The notes below the pieces were generated by a model. The model worked only from the letters and a program-made list of their open reading frames with translations. It did no database searches and was not told the DNA's origin. This document shows, in pieces, positions 37,765 to 50,000 of a stretch of DNA of 64,000 nt. The first letter of the stretch is position 1. The number at the start of each line of letters is the position of its first letter. The stretch comes from Volvox africanus (taxonomy: Eukaryota > Chlorophyta > Chlorophyceae > Chlamydomonadales > Volvocaceae): assembly GCA_030268105.1 (NCBI GenBank), contig BSDZ01000022.1, forward strand, positions 434,001 through 498,000, given 5' to 3'. The translations under genes and the position numbers were made by a program.

Positions 37765-39341
37765 CTAGGCACAGGCGTTTCGGGTGACTATCACGTTTTT
37801 TAGGTATAGGCAGTCCTTGGGCTCATGAGACTCATGAGGCGATAACGCAGTGAAAGGGGAGTTCCCAGGGGAAAAGTATATGGGCCATATCGCACCGGTA
37901 GGGGAATTCTCATCCCTCCCCTGCGCATGTTGGGGAATCAGGCTCATGTCCTGCACCTTGCCTCGGCAGTTGTCCTCTAGTGTTGGCCGGTCGTACGCCG
38001 GGAAGGTTGTGGGTGATGAGTAGGCTGCTGCTGCATCTTCGAATGGGTGTGACATGCGATTCCAAAACCTTCACGTTATGTGACGGTGGAAAGCAGTGGA
38101 TGACAGCTTGCGCACCGAGGAGCTTCGTATGGGAAGCCTGTCACTTCACGTGTAATGGTCGCAGTGCAAATGTGTACGATGCGCGCTATATAGAGGACTG
38201 ATAATAAGCAGCATAAGGGAAAAGGAGACGGCGGCCAAGACGAGGATTAACAATAGATACAGTCCACATCTAAACACCCACGAATAGCCACAGCCGCGTA
38301 GGGCGAAAAGGTAGCCTATGTTAAGTACACAACCAGGCACCTTCGCCACCTTAGCTCCAGAACCACAGTTCCCCTCCATCATCATATATTGCAGATATAC
38401 TTGATATCTCTTGCGAGCTCTGCAAATCATGCGTCTTCTTCCGCTGCTTGCCGTGTGAACATCACCGAATTAAGAAAAATGGCAAGTCCGTGCAAAATGC
38501 GAAGCATACCAGTAATGCCCCTTCTTCGCATGTATGATAGAACAGTGCAGTGTCAACTCTTCAAGGACATTGGGAATTCGTAGTACCAGCAGAGGAAGGA
38601 ACCTGAATCCTGCACGTTAAGCGCGCCTGGCCAAAAATACATAACATCTCTCAGCTGTGCGCGAACATAGACGTCCAAAGCTGTTTGTATTGCACACATT
38701 AGCATATCCCTTCTCTAGCGGTCTGCCGTATGTCCGCAAAGAGGCAGCCGCCGCCTTAGCAACACTCCGGCTGCTGTCCTAGACAGGCCGACGCCCGCCC
38801 TTGAAACCGTATTGGGTCGTCCTCCCACATCAGGTCTGTGACCAAGTTAATCAGATCGAATTTTCTGTACCATAACCTGTATCCGGTTTGTAACCCCTAC
38901 AGACGAAAGGAAACAGCTGCCCACAACCCAAGCTTGAGCCCTAATGATTTCAGACGAGCACATGCCGACGATCGACAACCGACACCCGCCTGCAGCACCC
39001 ACATTCTTCAGCCAGCTTGACTCACCGACTACTAGGTACGAAAGACCGAAGGAAGCCAGCCGGCCGCACCTCCAAGCATACCGCCCTCTTGAATAGTGCA
39101 CACCAGAACTGCCTCCACCTGAGGCACTTGTTCATCGCCTTGTTCTTGTTCTTGTCCATGGAGTGCATGCCCCACCTCGGGCGCTGAATGCGCCCACGTC
39201 ACGTAACCCATCTCCCTACCCTCACCCTACAGACATAAGAGCGCCGTCCCTCCACGGACTCCCCGCCCGGTGTCCCAAGAGGTTCTTCGCGCCATCCTGA
39301 CTAAAACTCAAATCCTCGACGGAGACCTCGTATTCTTGCAT
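37765..39341 (-). CDS. Multi-exon membrane-protein gene of unknown function
   Basis: Minus-strand coding pieces in order: MQEYEVSVEDLSFSQDGAKN from the ATG at 39341 to a GTGAGG donor near 39230; GVHYSRGRYAWRCGRLASFG near 39090; GLQTGYRLWYRKFDLINLV then TDLMWEDDPIRFQGR after a CTGTAG acceptor near 38900; LDVYVRAQLRDVMYFWPGAL then SGSFLCWYYEFP after an ACAG acceptor near 38680; a hydrophobic segment LYLLLILVLAAVSFSLMLLI near 38270; and a final exon from about 38055 (SHPFEDAAAAYSSPTTFPAY) to the stop at 37765. One strong membrane helix followed by a Ser/Pro-rich tail suggests a membrane protein with its C-terminus on one side of the membrane. No family recognised. Joins between the middle exons are not fully settled, and two genes are possible. 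It lies 123 bases downstream of ALG2 on the same strand. Confidence 0.45.
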
Positions 39342-39464
39342 CCCGCACCTCCGGGCGTCCCCAGGTGACCTAGGCTCAATCCTGTTCAGGCAACCCTCAG
39401 TACATGCATGATAACCCTCCTTACCCTGACGCGTATTGGGCCATCGTTTCACCCCGCCTTTTGA

Positions 39465-41898
39465 TCACCCCTTCACAGCGCCGACCCCGCCGTCCTCCTG
39501 GGCTGGTCGCGCTGCCAGTCCGTGGACGTAACTGTTCAGCGCAGCCCCAAACGCACGTCGCGAGAACATGGCCTCCACGTGCGCTCTCGCCTTCGCGCCC
39601 ATTGCCGCCGCCGTTTCCGAGTTCAACAGGTTGCCCATGGCATTGGCGAATGCTGCAGCCGTGGGCTCGCATAAGAACCCCGCCGACCCATGGGTCACAC
39701 TCTCTATGGGGCCGCCGCTGTTGCACGCCACTACCGGCCGCCCGGCTGCCATGGCCTCCAGCGGCACGATCCCGAAGTGCTCGTGTTGAGGGGTGTACAA
39801 CACTGCACGGCAGGCAGCCAGAAGTAGCGTCCGCTGCCTGCAAGGTGTGAAAATCCCCATAAGCCCAGAGCAGAGATCAGATTCGGTCTAGGCTAAGGTT
39901 TCACCAACTGCCCCTTTTGGTCCAACATTGGGTTCGACAATGCGTCCAATCCCAACCAATCCGATCTAATACAGGCAAACTGCCAATAGGATGGCACGTT
40001 TGAGCGTGGAAGTGGAAGGACCCTAGGGAAGGTGCCGAGAGAGGACAGTCATTGTCCAGGACTGCCACCACTACCATCATTACCAGGAGCGATCACATGT
40101 ATCGGAACGACTGCATTGTCAGGAGCAGCCATGGCGCAGGACTGCAGCAGCATCCGCTGTCGGCACCTATCGCATTCCACGTTCCACCGACTGCAGCAGC
40201 ACCACCATCCCCATCCCCATCCCCATCATCATCCCCACTATCACCATCACCATCACCATCCGAAGGCCCACCTGTCTGTGAAAGACGGTACAAAGCGCAC
40301 TGAGCTCTGTACACCCAGCTGCGAGGCGACCTCCCGCAGCTCCCTCAGGTGCTCAACATTCTCCGGCAGTCGGGGGTCATAGCCGCCAGCAACAACCAAG
40401 CGGGGCTGCCGGGCGTCAGCAACGCCATCAGCCGCGACCGCAGAAATCCCTTGCCGCAGCCGCAGCTCGTGGAAGGCCTTCAGAGCCAAGCTGATGCCTT
40501 TTTTACGCTCAAACCTGTACAGCAGCAGCAGTGGCGATATTTCCTTCTTTATTTTCCGTTCCTGCATAATCGCAAAAATAGTTAGCGCCACGGATTTACA
40601 GTCTACGAGACAGTAAAAATGACAGTAAAAACGGTTAGGATCCGGTTGAAACACCGTTGGTTGGTTGGTCGACGACAGTGCGAAAAAATTGAAAGGTGCC
40701 TTTCCAGCAGGACTTCACAGTCATAGCCGTGCTGTGGCATGGGAGAATGGCGCCGAGACTACCCTGGTTTTGGGATGATGCGCATGGACGCAAAGCGATC
40801 GTATCTTGTTCGTGTGGCGCAAGTCCAGAGGGCCGGACCCTCCCATCCGCGTACACGAGCGAGCACAGAACCTCTTGAAAGCACGTTCGTCCGTGCATCG
40901 CATTGGACAGGTTATTTCCAGGACTTAGCTTCCTTGACTTTTATTCGTTAGGTTTCCTTTGATACTGGATACGACGTCATAATAGCTGTAATCCACATGG
41001 CAATATTGCCGCGCACACATATACATCCATAGAGCTCAAAAGAGATCAGAAGCTCTTATCAGTACTGGTCCACATAAGCGTGTGCGGTATCGCTGTACAT
41101 GAACTTGTAACCATAACAAGACAGAAAATATCGACCCTTCCATGGCTTCCCAATTAAGACTTTTCCAACCCACCGGTTGATAGAAAGGAACATGGTGCCC
41201 CCGTCGATGAACTGCGCCAGCTCAGAATCTAGTTCACTTCGCCAATTGGCTTTGGCTTCCCGCAACTCCGGCTCCGGGGGAATGGGGACCGCGGGGTATA
41301 GCACGCCGGGCTGCACGCCGCGCACCGCTAAGCGACGGAACGTTTGTGCGAAGACGCCCCGCGTATAGTTGCTGTTGACGAGGATGAGATCCGCAGCGCC
41401 GGTTGTAATTTCTTCCAAGTAATCTAGAGGTGCGCGGTAGAGATTTTTCAGGATTGACTCGCGCTTGGTGAGGAGGAGGTCGGGGAAGTGGCAGTAGAAG
41501 AGGATTTTTGCGCCCGGCATAAGCAGTTTGACCACAGGCACCACCACCGCGACCTGATCGGCGATGATCACATCGTAGGCGGATTTGGGTCCCCCAATAA
41601 AGCAGCGCCAGGAGATCTGGATGGCAACGAGGACGCAGCGCACATACGCGCATAGCGCCAACATGCGGCCGAAGACATGGCGAGGAAACCAGGTTCCAGC
41701 GGTATACACAACAAAGCCTCCCGTTTTCGTCTCCTCGAAGCACCGGTTGGGGTTATAGTACGCTGTATACATGTCGACATGGTGTCCGCAGCGGACCAGC
41801 TCTGTTGCAGCATCTACGACAAGTCGTTCCGCACCCCCAAGGCCCAGATCAGGATGAATAAACGCGATACGTAATCCATTATTAGTTGTTGGAGCCAT
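39465..41898 (-). CDS. ALG2: ALG2: dolichyl-PP-GlcNAc2Man GDP-mannose alpha-1,3/1,6-mannosyltransferase
   Basis: Three exons (41898-41174, 40514-40272, 39837-39465) join in phase to 446 residues, close to the family length. ALG2 adds the second and third mannoses to the dolichol-linked N-glycan precursor on the cytosolic face of the ER, using GDP-mannose. The start MAPTTNNGLRIAFIHPDLGL followed by GGAERLVVDAA is the family N-terminus. Later come ADQVAVVVPVVKLL, LFYCHFPDLLLT, DLILVNSNYT, FLSINRFERKKGISLAL across intron 1, and the GT4 donor-site motif EHFGIVPLEAMAAGRPVVA with the two glutamates seven residues apart. GGPIESV and GFLCEP complete the nucleotide-sugar site. A hydrophobic stretch near residues 85-100 (MLALCAYVRCVLVAIQI) probably anchors it to the ER membrane. 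Intron 2 has CCATCC repeats. Confidence 0.92.
40204..40262 (+). repeat. (CCATCC/CCATCA)n simple repeat in ALG2 intron 2
   Basis: Runs of CCATCCCCATCCCC and CACCATCACCATC just downstream (minus-strand sense) of the exon 2 donor. Confidence 0.7.
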
Positions 41899-42213
41899 CC
41901 TTGCATGTTATGGAATTTTGCCTGGGCTCCAACCTACGAAAGGTCCAACGATGCCCTTATGAAGATGCAACCACCATGCCGTCTTCTTTAGCACTTTTGT
42001 CTTAACATTATGAGAACAGATGATCTTGCACGTCCTTTTCAATTTACCACACGGAACGAATAACCCTGAATAACATGTTTAGTTTCGGAGCCAGATAATG
42101 GAACAGAGGGATAGTCGAACGGCTACGGTTAATCCGCTAACTATTGTATTCCCGCTTAAAGGTCAACCTGTTTAGCCGGTTTTTACTATATCCGAAAGCA
42201 ATTTGTTGCAAAC
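41899..42213. promoter_or_regulatory. Divergent promoter region, ALG2 / PDZ gene
   Basis: Only ~315 bases separate the two start codons, which point away from each other, so both promoters should lie here. No clear TATA box or operator was seen. Confidence 0.45.
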
Positions 42214-45200
42214 ATGGCCTGCAGTGCGACGCGACATACGACTTTGGAAACGCATCCGGCGAGACATCGGCATCTTATGAACTTAGCAACTTCTCCGGTG
42301 CGCAAGGGCAGCCCATCACGGCGGTCACAGATCCGGCGCGCTGCTGGCGCCATAGGTGCCGCTGCCAAACACCACGCGGCGCAGCTGCTGATTTCGGCGT
42401 TTGCATCGCCCGTGTGTTTCAGCCAGGTGGGTGTGGGGAGGTGAAGGAGGTTGTCAGGCCAGGTGGACGGTCATGAGGACGTGCGAGTCGGGCAGGGTGT
42501 AACGAACGGTACACAATACGAGGGGCCCTGACGCAGGGTTGCTCGTCAGGTCGTCACATGAAGATTGTATTATGCTGACGGTGGTGGCGGTCAGGATTGC
42601 GCACATATAAGCAAGTATATATACGGCTCAAAAATATTTAAAAAATGATGCCGCTGCCGTATCCCGGGGTTCAGGCCTGTCAAGAGGCCACTGACCGGGC
42701 CTTCCTCATCGCGATGGCTGTGCCGCTGCTGGTGGCCGCTGCGGCGGCGGCTTACGTGCTACGTCCGCCGCCAGCGGACCTGACCGAAAGTGGCCGCGTG
42801 TTTGAGGACCCGGCGACGGGCACCCGCTTCGAGGCAGCAGAGGGGATGACGCCGGAGCGGGACAAAAACGTGGGTGTAAGATTCGATATGCGTTTTGCGG
42901 AGAAGTGAATCCAATTCTGAACCAGATTCTGAATCCAAAACGGATTCTAAATCTGCATTAGATTCAAGGAGTGAGCTCAAGACCCAACAAGACCGAACGG
43001 TGCAAGTGCGAGGGCACAACGCTCTGGGAAGGGTGGAGTAAAGGTGAAAGGTGAAACCTTTTCTATGCGACGAGGAGGGGCTGAGGGTCAAAGTGTTTAT
43101 ACACCGTGCTCTGCGCTGAGCGATTGGCGCGTAGCCCCGGTCCTTGGGCCGGGAAGGATCACGTGGGGATCACGGGTGCTGTGTTGTGGCTCTGCTATGC
43201 TGTGCTATGTGGTATGCTATGCTGTGCTGTACGGTAAAAGGCGATTGGTGGCATCGATTGATATGATCTGGCTCATGCAGGCTGTTAGACAGTTACAGGC
43301 TTACAACAGCGCTTGGATGATGTAGCAGGATCGTATGTGTACGGACCTTGAGGGCTGGAGACCGCGTTAGATGCCCCTCCTTGGAACCCCGCTCCGACCC
43401 GCCCTCCTCCTTTTCGCCGTTCAGGGGGAGTTGGCCTTCCGGCCCATCAGCTACACGCCCTGGCCAGTTGACCAGGGATACGCGGGAGAAAGGGTGCGGA
43501 TAGCGGTGGGGCTCGTGGGAGCGCGGCAGCTCAGGTGGGTGGTGCTGATGATGTGTGTATGCGTGTATGTGTATGTGTATGTATGTTTATGTGTACGTGT
43601 TGGTGGCGGAATTCAGATTGATCGGATGGAGCATATAGTCGCGCAGATAAATCCACGGATGGTGAGTGCATATGCATATATGTGAGCATGTGAGTGTATG
43701 ATTCGTGGGTGAAGATGCAGCTACCAGCATAGTGGGAGTCGAGGCGGCGATGCACAGGAGCGGCGGACAAACGGGAGGAGGGGAAGATTGTTCGTACTTG
43801 GTATGTGCTTTGTGCTGTGTCTGATACCCTACGGGCGTACGACATCTACGACGCCTCTAAACACATGTCGTACGTTGATATAGCCGCTGCATCCGCCTGC
43901 CCGCAAACCCGCAGGACGTACGTTTTCGCCCGCTCCCTGCCTGTACCTTCAGACATCTTGACCGTCACGCTACCAAGACCGTTAGGTGTCGTACTAGAGT
44001 ACGACGAGCGGTTTCGCCGGGCAACTGTCGTGGACTTGATTGAGGGCACCAACGCGGATCAGCGGCGCAAGGTGCGGCGCCCAGGGTGGAAATATACATA
44101 ATGTTCATCTCCTGAATAAAAATACCAATTTACCTAATAAGGTTGTCGTATTGCCGTACGGCTCATCGCTTTATTATTTGTACCATGTTTGCAGAAAGCC
44201 GCTCTGAATTCGGACCTGGTGAAGGACGCCGTACTGCCAGGGGATATCCTACGCGCTGTCACCGCCACCAACTTTGTGTACCCGACCAAGGCGCTGTTTG
44301 GGGCTGCGCCGCCCGAGAGACACATCGTGAGGCGCTCATTGGTGGAGCCAGAAGAAAGGGGAGGGGGGAAATGAGGGACTCCATAACACCCAGATATACC
44401 ACGAAGGACCAATTTTGAGGGATTCTATCGCCGGTAGCTCCCAAATGGAGATTAGATATGAGGTATGAGGACAAGCGTATGAGGGCACGGCTTAGCAAAT
44501 GGAGCCGGTGAGAGCGAATCAAGTAAGCGTACGTGAAGGGCCTCGCGGGTGATGGGCGGGGGGGTAGGAACAGCCGAGCACTATCGAATCCATAAGGAGG
44601 AAGGGACGGGGGGATGGTGCATCCAAACCGCGAAGAGCTGATGGTGGCGGCGTGTCGGGGGCTACGCCGCCGGCAGTAGCCATAGATGTTTCTGCCAAGC
44701 AAGGCTGCACGGCAGATGCGCGCTGAAGACCTGCGCTGGCACCTCTGCTGGACACAGCCGGTGCGCCCAGAGTGGCCTCTTCCAAGCGTGTCTCTTATCA
44801 AGATATTATCCCGTCTTCAAGCTCGCCCTACGCTGTGAGACTCGGAGCTGCCAGAGGGGTTCGCTGGTTGCTGGTTGCGTGGCCGCATCGATGTCTCGAA
44901 AGGGCTTCTTGGTCACACTTTCAGTAAGGCCCTGAGCTCCGGGCTTATCAATCAGGATTTAGGACTGGTACTTCCCGCAGCCCACCTAACCCGCTCCACT
45001 GGCAGCCCTGAGGGAGTCCCCTGAGGGTATTTCCGGCAGCCCCCCTGGTCAGCTATTTCCCCTCACCTGCCTCTTCAACCACCTCGGCATCACCGCGCCA
45101 TAGGATTTATTCTTATGCGCCGTGTGTGTATATCTGTATGTGTATGTGGTTTTAGGATCTTGACATCATCAGCATCACACACGGCTGCACCGACACTCAT

Positions 45201-45426
45201 GCTAGAGGTGTCAGAAAAGTTGTACCCCCGTTGTACCCCAACTGTTGCTGTACTGCTTCCCCCGCTTTAATCTCAGGTGGTGTACGGCGCTGACAAACAG
45301 AGCTGGTCGTCCGTCTGCGGCGCACTGAAGAAGGGGGAGGTCAAGGACGGGGACGTGACTTTGGTTCTGGAGCGGCGAAGACCGCGGCCGGTGAAGGAGC
45401 CTACGGTGTCGGACCTTTTCACGTGA
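42214..45426 (+). CDS. Predicted plastid membrane protein with PDZ-like domain
   Basis: Six exons (42214-42426, 42675-42875, 43425-43534, 43915-44071, 44195-44326, 45277-45426) sum to 963 nt, or 320 residues, all in phase. Residues 1-70 are rich in Arg, Ser, Thr and Ala with few acids (MACSATRHTTLETHPARHRH, later SPSRRSQIRRAAGAIGAAA), as in chloroplast transit peptides. One membrane helix follows (FLIAMAVPLLVAAAAAAYVL, about residues 80-99). After a linker (GRVFEDPATGTRFEAAEGM) the C-terminal half carries a PDZ-like fold: LTVTLPRPLGVVLEYDE is the carboxylate-binding loop position, ATVVDLIEGTNADQRRK the second strand and helix, and VLPGDILRAVTATNFVYP the later strands. It ends in VKDGDVTLVLERR. 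PDZ domains bind protein C-termini; in plastids they occur in assembly and protease-linked factors. The partner is unknown. Intron 5 is ~950 bases. Confidence 0.75.
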
Positions 45427-47017
45427 GCAGCTGAGCGATAGCCGCCATGATCTGCACCATGATCCATGCAGTCCCCGTTTCCACAATCCGCAGCTGATGC
45501 CTGATGGGTGATGGCAATGCTCAGCAATTTCAGCCATTGTCGATGCGTTGGCCGTTGCTTTTGCAACAATGTTTGTTGGCAGTTGCGGTGTAGAATTACC
45601 ATATCCTTATGCGGCCTTAAGCGCTGTCTGTATGTGGCTTGTATCCATGACGATGTTCTACACGGTATGTTCATTACTACTTTTATGTGCTCTGAACGCA
45701 TCCTGTCACGGTTCGCAGATAGCAGTGTCTACTTGGAGCGGTTATTTAGTTATGTCAGTTACTCGTGCGTGAAAGAGTTGTACAGATCGTTGTATATGGT
45801 TGTACGGTAATATCTTAACCTGCTTGATATACCATGTTATGGTGCACAATCACACCAGTGTACATTTGCACAGAGTGATATCGTTATATTTTGCGAATTG
45901 TCAGTTAAGCCCACGTTAAGTCCTACCGAAGGATTGGGTCTGAAGGTCTTTGTCTTGGTGTTCCTGGATGACCTGGTGCCTGGAAACGGATCATGGGAGG
46001 AGGCCGTGTGTGTTTATATGATGTACAAAGTACGTGTATGTGTGTATGTGTGTCACAGAAAGGGGGAAGAGGGGAGAAGGAGAGAAGAGATGTGACATAG
46101 TAGGTGTAAGCCGGTGCAGGACTGACGGATGAGGTGAGCTGCGATGGAGTGAGATTATGCCTAACGACGAAGACCACCTTATTTTTACTGCTCGCTGTGA
46201 TGAGCTATGGCAGCTTAAACAGGAATTAGGAAACGCAATGTGTGCACCGCTGCGCACGATCCGTCGGCTGGGAGCCGCAACAGGCCTGCAGCCTACTGGC
46301 AAAGTGTTTACCAGCTGATGCCGAGGGCGATCCCTCAATAACTGTAGCCGTTCGCATTCTCCTTTTGTGCGACCATGTAACGACCAACGAGCTGTCACAC
46401 TGATTCTATAACGATAGTTGAATAGAAAGATTTTTCAAATGCCGAGCATAATGAAAAAACAAAGGAATAAAATTGATTTGTTCGTTATTTGTCTGCCAAG
46501 ATGTTCCAAATACTAGAAAAATCTGCTTCCGATCAGTGGCGAGTAGCCTGTCAAAACCAGAAAGCCATAGGAATCTAAGCCCAAATCAAAGCAAACCTAA
46601 CAATTTACGTGGGAAGCCATCCAGCCAGCGTAATCTGAGCCGCAGAAGTGCAGCGATCTACGAGAAATTGCAACCGAAGCTACCGCTACCTGAGCAATAC
46701 ATGATCACAAAACTGGCAAACCGTCACTTTGCAAGACGACAGCGTGGGACCCCCGGGCTAGAAAAGCTCCGAAACCATTATTCGTACGCACACGGACCAA
46801 TGAAATTGCAAGCTCGAATTTAGGCCTGGGCTAAGGAACAGGCACAATCTATGTCACCTTGGCCCTCCCTCAAGCTAAGTCCCCCGCTTTAAAATATTTT
46901 ATTAAACACGAACTATTAAGCGAACGCCGACAGCCCGACATCACAGTGTTACGCAATCCTAACGCCCTGGCCGTAGTATTCTATCCATAACAACATCTTG
47001 CATCCCAGATAGGCCCA
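45427..47017. other. Intergenic stretch between PDZ and HMG-like genes
   Basis: Both flanking genes are on the plus strand. GT-rich and GA-rich simple tracts occur at 46021-46090. An AT-rich open region near 46540-46820 (SAAIYEKLQPKLPLPEQYMI) has no context to support it as a gene. Nothing else was seen. Confidence 0.4.
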
Positions 47018-50000
47018 ATGACGACCCCAGATGAAGTCTTAACGAGGGGTGAATTTCTTAAACATCTTGCCACTATTCTTGCGCCATATTTTGACCCCAA
47101 ACTGCTCCGATCTGCTATGGGAAGAGCAATACTTAAACTTGACATACCTGATGGGGATGACTATTTGGATGAAATCCTTTTTTCCGACCTCGGTGGGGCA
47201 GCCCTCCAATCCAACGGTGTGCTTGGAACAGCAGGTCGCAAAACAGGGGCTATGGAAACAGACAGGAAAAAATCCCTGTCGGCTTACAACGTCTTCGTCT
47301 GCTGGTTCTCGGATTTTGCAGCACATTTCGGACGCCATCCGACCATCGTTAAGCTTAAGCAGGACAATCCCACGATCAACCTGGGGACGGGCTTAAGTTC
47401 TTTGTTCTACAAGTCCATTCCCGCGAAAGAAAAGGTATTCTTCAGCTTGCCGTGTCCACGGACTTGATTATTTCATGTAACTGCCGCTGTATATGTGCAT
47501 CTTCTCCACCGCATGCTATGTACGTATGTCCCTCGGTTTTGTAACTAACAAACGTTTACACAAGTGCGTCGTACCCCAACTGCCCCAAACCCAATTGCCC
47601 CACCAGGAGGAGCTGTCTAAGATTTGTACTGACTTTCGCTCAGAGTACGTGGCCTGGGTTGAGGCGGACAGCTCCCTCACCGTATCGGAGGCCCTGAAGA
47701 AGTATGAGGCGGCACACCCGGAGTCCCAGATCACGAAGGTGGTTGGTCTGGAGAAGCGCCCCGAGTACATGACCGATCCTGCGCAGATGCGTTCCGAAGG
47801 TAAGTAAACTTGCCTGCTGCCTTACAAATCGCTCGGCTCGCTTATTATTATTTGTGGTGTATGTAATCAATACGTGCGTGCGTGGTATTCTTCGTTATCA
47901 TATTTATTGTGTCAACCATATGTATGTATAACATGAATGACGAGGGTGGCGTGCTCTTTGGCTAAACTCTCCTGCCTCTCCTGCCTCTAGCTACATGCAA
48001 TCTTATTCCACCTGCGGCGCCTCAGTGCCCATACATTCGATTCAAGTATATCGACTGTCAAACGATGTGAAACGTGCAATGAGTGAGAGTGTGATGCACT
48101 TTTACATATATCTGCACTGTGCAAGCAATATTCCACTGGTACCTCAGCGCGTGCCCTTATTGGAATAAACTTGCTATCCCACGGTTCAGTCGTCTAATCG
48201 AGATATCCTGCAAATCGTTTGACAGGTACAGCCCTCTATCTATTGCTGACCTCGCAGCAGCAGAGAGCCGTACCCTGTCTCACTCTTAGCAGTATATTTC
48301 TCATATCCTGTCTGACCCGTGAGATAACTACTCTATATATGTGTGCACGCATGCATGCATATATATAGAAGGGTGTATATCATGTAAGTTCCGTTCTTGT
48401 TCGTAGATAGTGGTGCGTATGATTATTGGAAATGGCTGATTACGATACTTGGCAGGACCACTCGGTATCTGTTCTTTGCTTGGGAGGGGGGGACGCGGAC
48501 CCCCTAATACCTCATCATATATACAACCTCTTGCCATGTACGTATATATGTACTTATTTGCGCTGCAAGGCATACAAGACATGTAAGTCCCCAGAATGAA
48601 TTCATGATGAGAAGGAAGGGGTACATGCAGTGGTTCCCCTTGCCAACTACGGGCCGGGGACTAATTGGGTCTGACAGGCCAGCCAGACCTAGTAATTAGA
48701 CATAATCAGGCTTAATTATTAGCCATTGATTATCCCAGCATGCAATAGTCGGTAGGTTCCGCTGGAAGGCATCTCTCCACCTGCCTGAATGCATGTACAA
48801 GGATGTGTGCATGTGGCATACGTGCATGTGCATGTCAAGCACGGCATGCGTGGGCCAGTCCTTCCGTCATCTGATCATTCTGTTCTGAAGCGAGCAGACG
48901 CTTCATCCATCGACATGCGGGTCCAGTGAGCGTCATCAGTGTAGGAAAATCGCACACCTATCAGTGTGTAACTCATCCTGTGGTGCTACGTATACCCATC
49001 CATCCATACGTAGTAATAAATATAATTTAATAATAACACTAGTACGCCGGCCGTACCTTGGCATGTGTTAAGGGGGCGGGGAAATGAGGGTTAGGTGACG
49101 TAACCCCTGTGTGTCCGCACTACCGGATATACCTACCTACCTATCTATATTGGTTTAAAACCTTACCCGCCTTTATCATTTAAAAGAACCGGAGTGGCTT
49201 TCTGGTATGTAACGCCAACACTAACACCAACACCTACGCACGATGAAAGCAAACCGTCGGCGGTATGGTGCCTAGCTAAGAAGTATTTTGCCATTGCGCA
49301 CTCATTCATCCATCTTTATATGTATTATTTGTGTTTATTTATTATTGTTGCAATTTCTATATCCTCCATCCCCTAACGGGCAGCTGCTGAGGCACGGCGC
49401 CAGGCCAATAATGAAAAGGTGGGTACAGCCCCAACGACGGCGATGGACACCCCTTCGGTTTGGGAGGCCCAAACCCCAAACCCCGTACAGAAGCTAGAAT
49501 TCGGCGAGGGCGACAAGCAGGTCAGCAGGACGGTGCGTGGGGATGGGTGTTGGATGTGGAAAGAAATGTGATTCCTCTTGACCTGGAATCTGGAGTAACA
49601 GGAGGCTTTTTGAAAAGGATAAGAAATTGAATAGCAAGGGAGGTGCAATGGCACGAGCTCGGGAGGCTGATGACTGGGAGGTCATTGATCAGCGCACGTT
49701 GGTGGACGAAGGGTGGCCAGCGAGAGTGGTGGGTACATTCCTCAATACTAGATACAAATTGGTTGGGTTTGGCAGGGAGGTGGCAGGTGTTGTTGATGAG
49801 TCCCCGCTTTGTAAGCTTGCGTTGGGGGTTTTCAGAACTTGCACGGTGGTCAGATGGTAGCAGCTGTATTGGCCACAACCGCCAGGCCTATTGGCTGGTT
49901 GGTGTTAATGCTTTAATACCCCCATGTACAAAGTATAACATTATTATAATTTATCCCTAATCCTCCATTTTGTGATGGACATGACTGTAATAGTCACATG

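Noticed and set aside
46540..46823. Basic open region (SAAIYEKLQPKLPLPEQYMI)
   Set aside because: AT-rich, no splice context, no family likeness; treated as chance.
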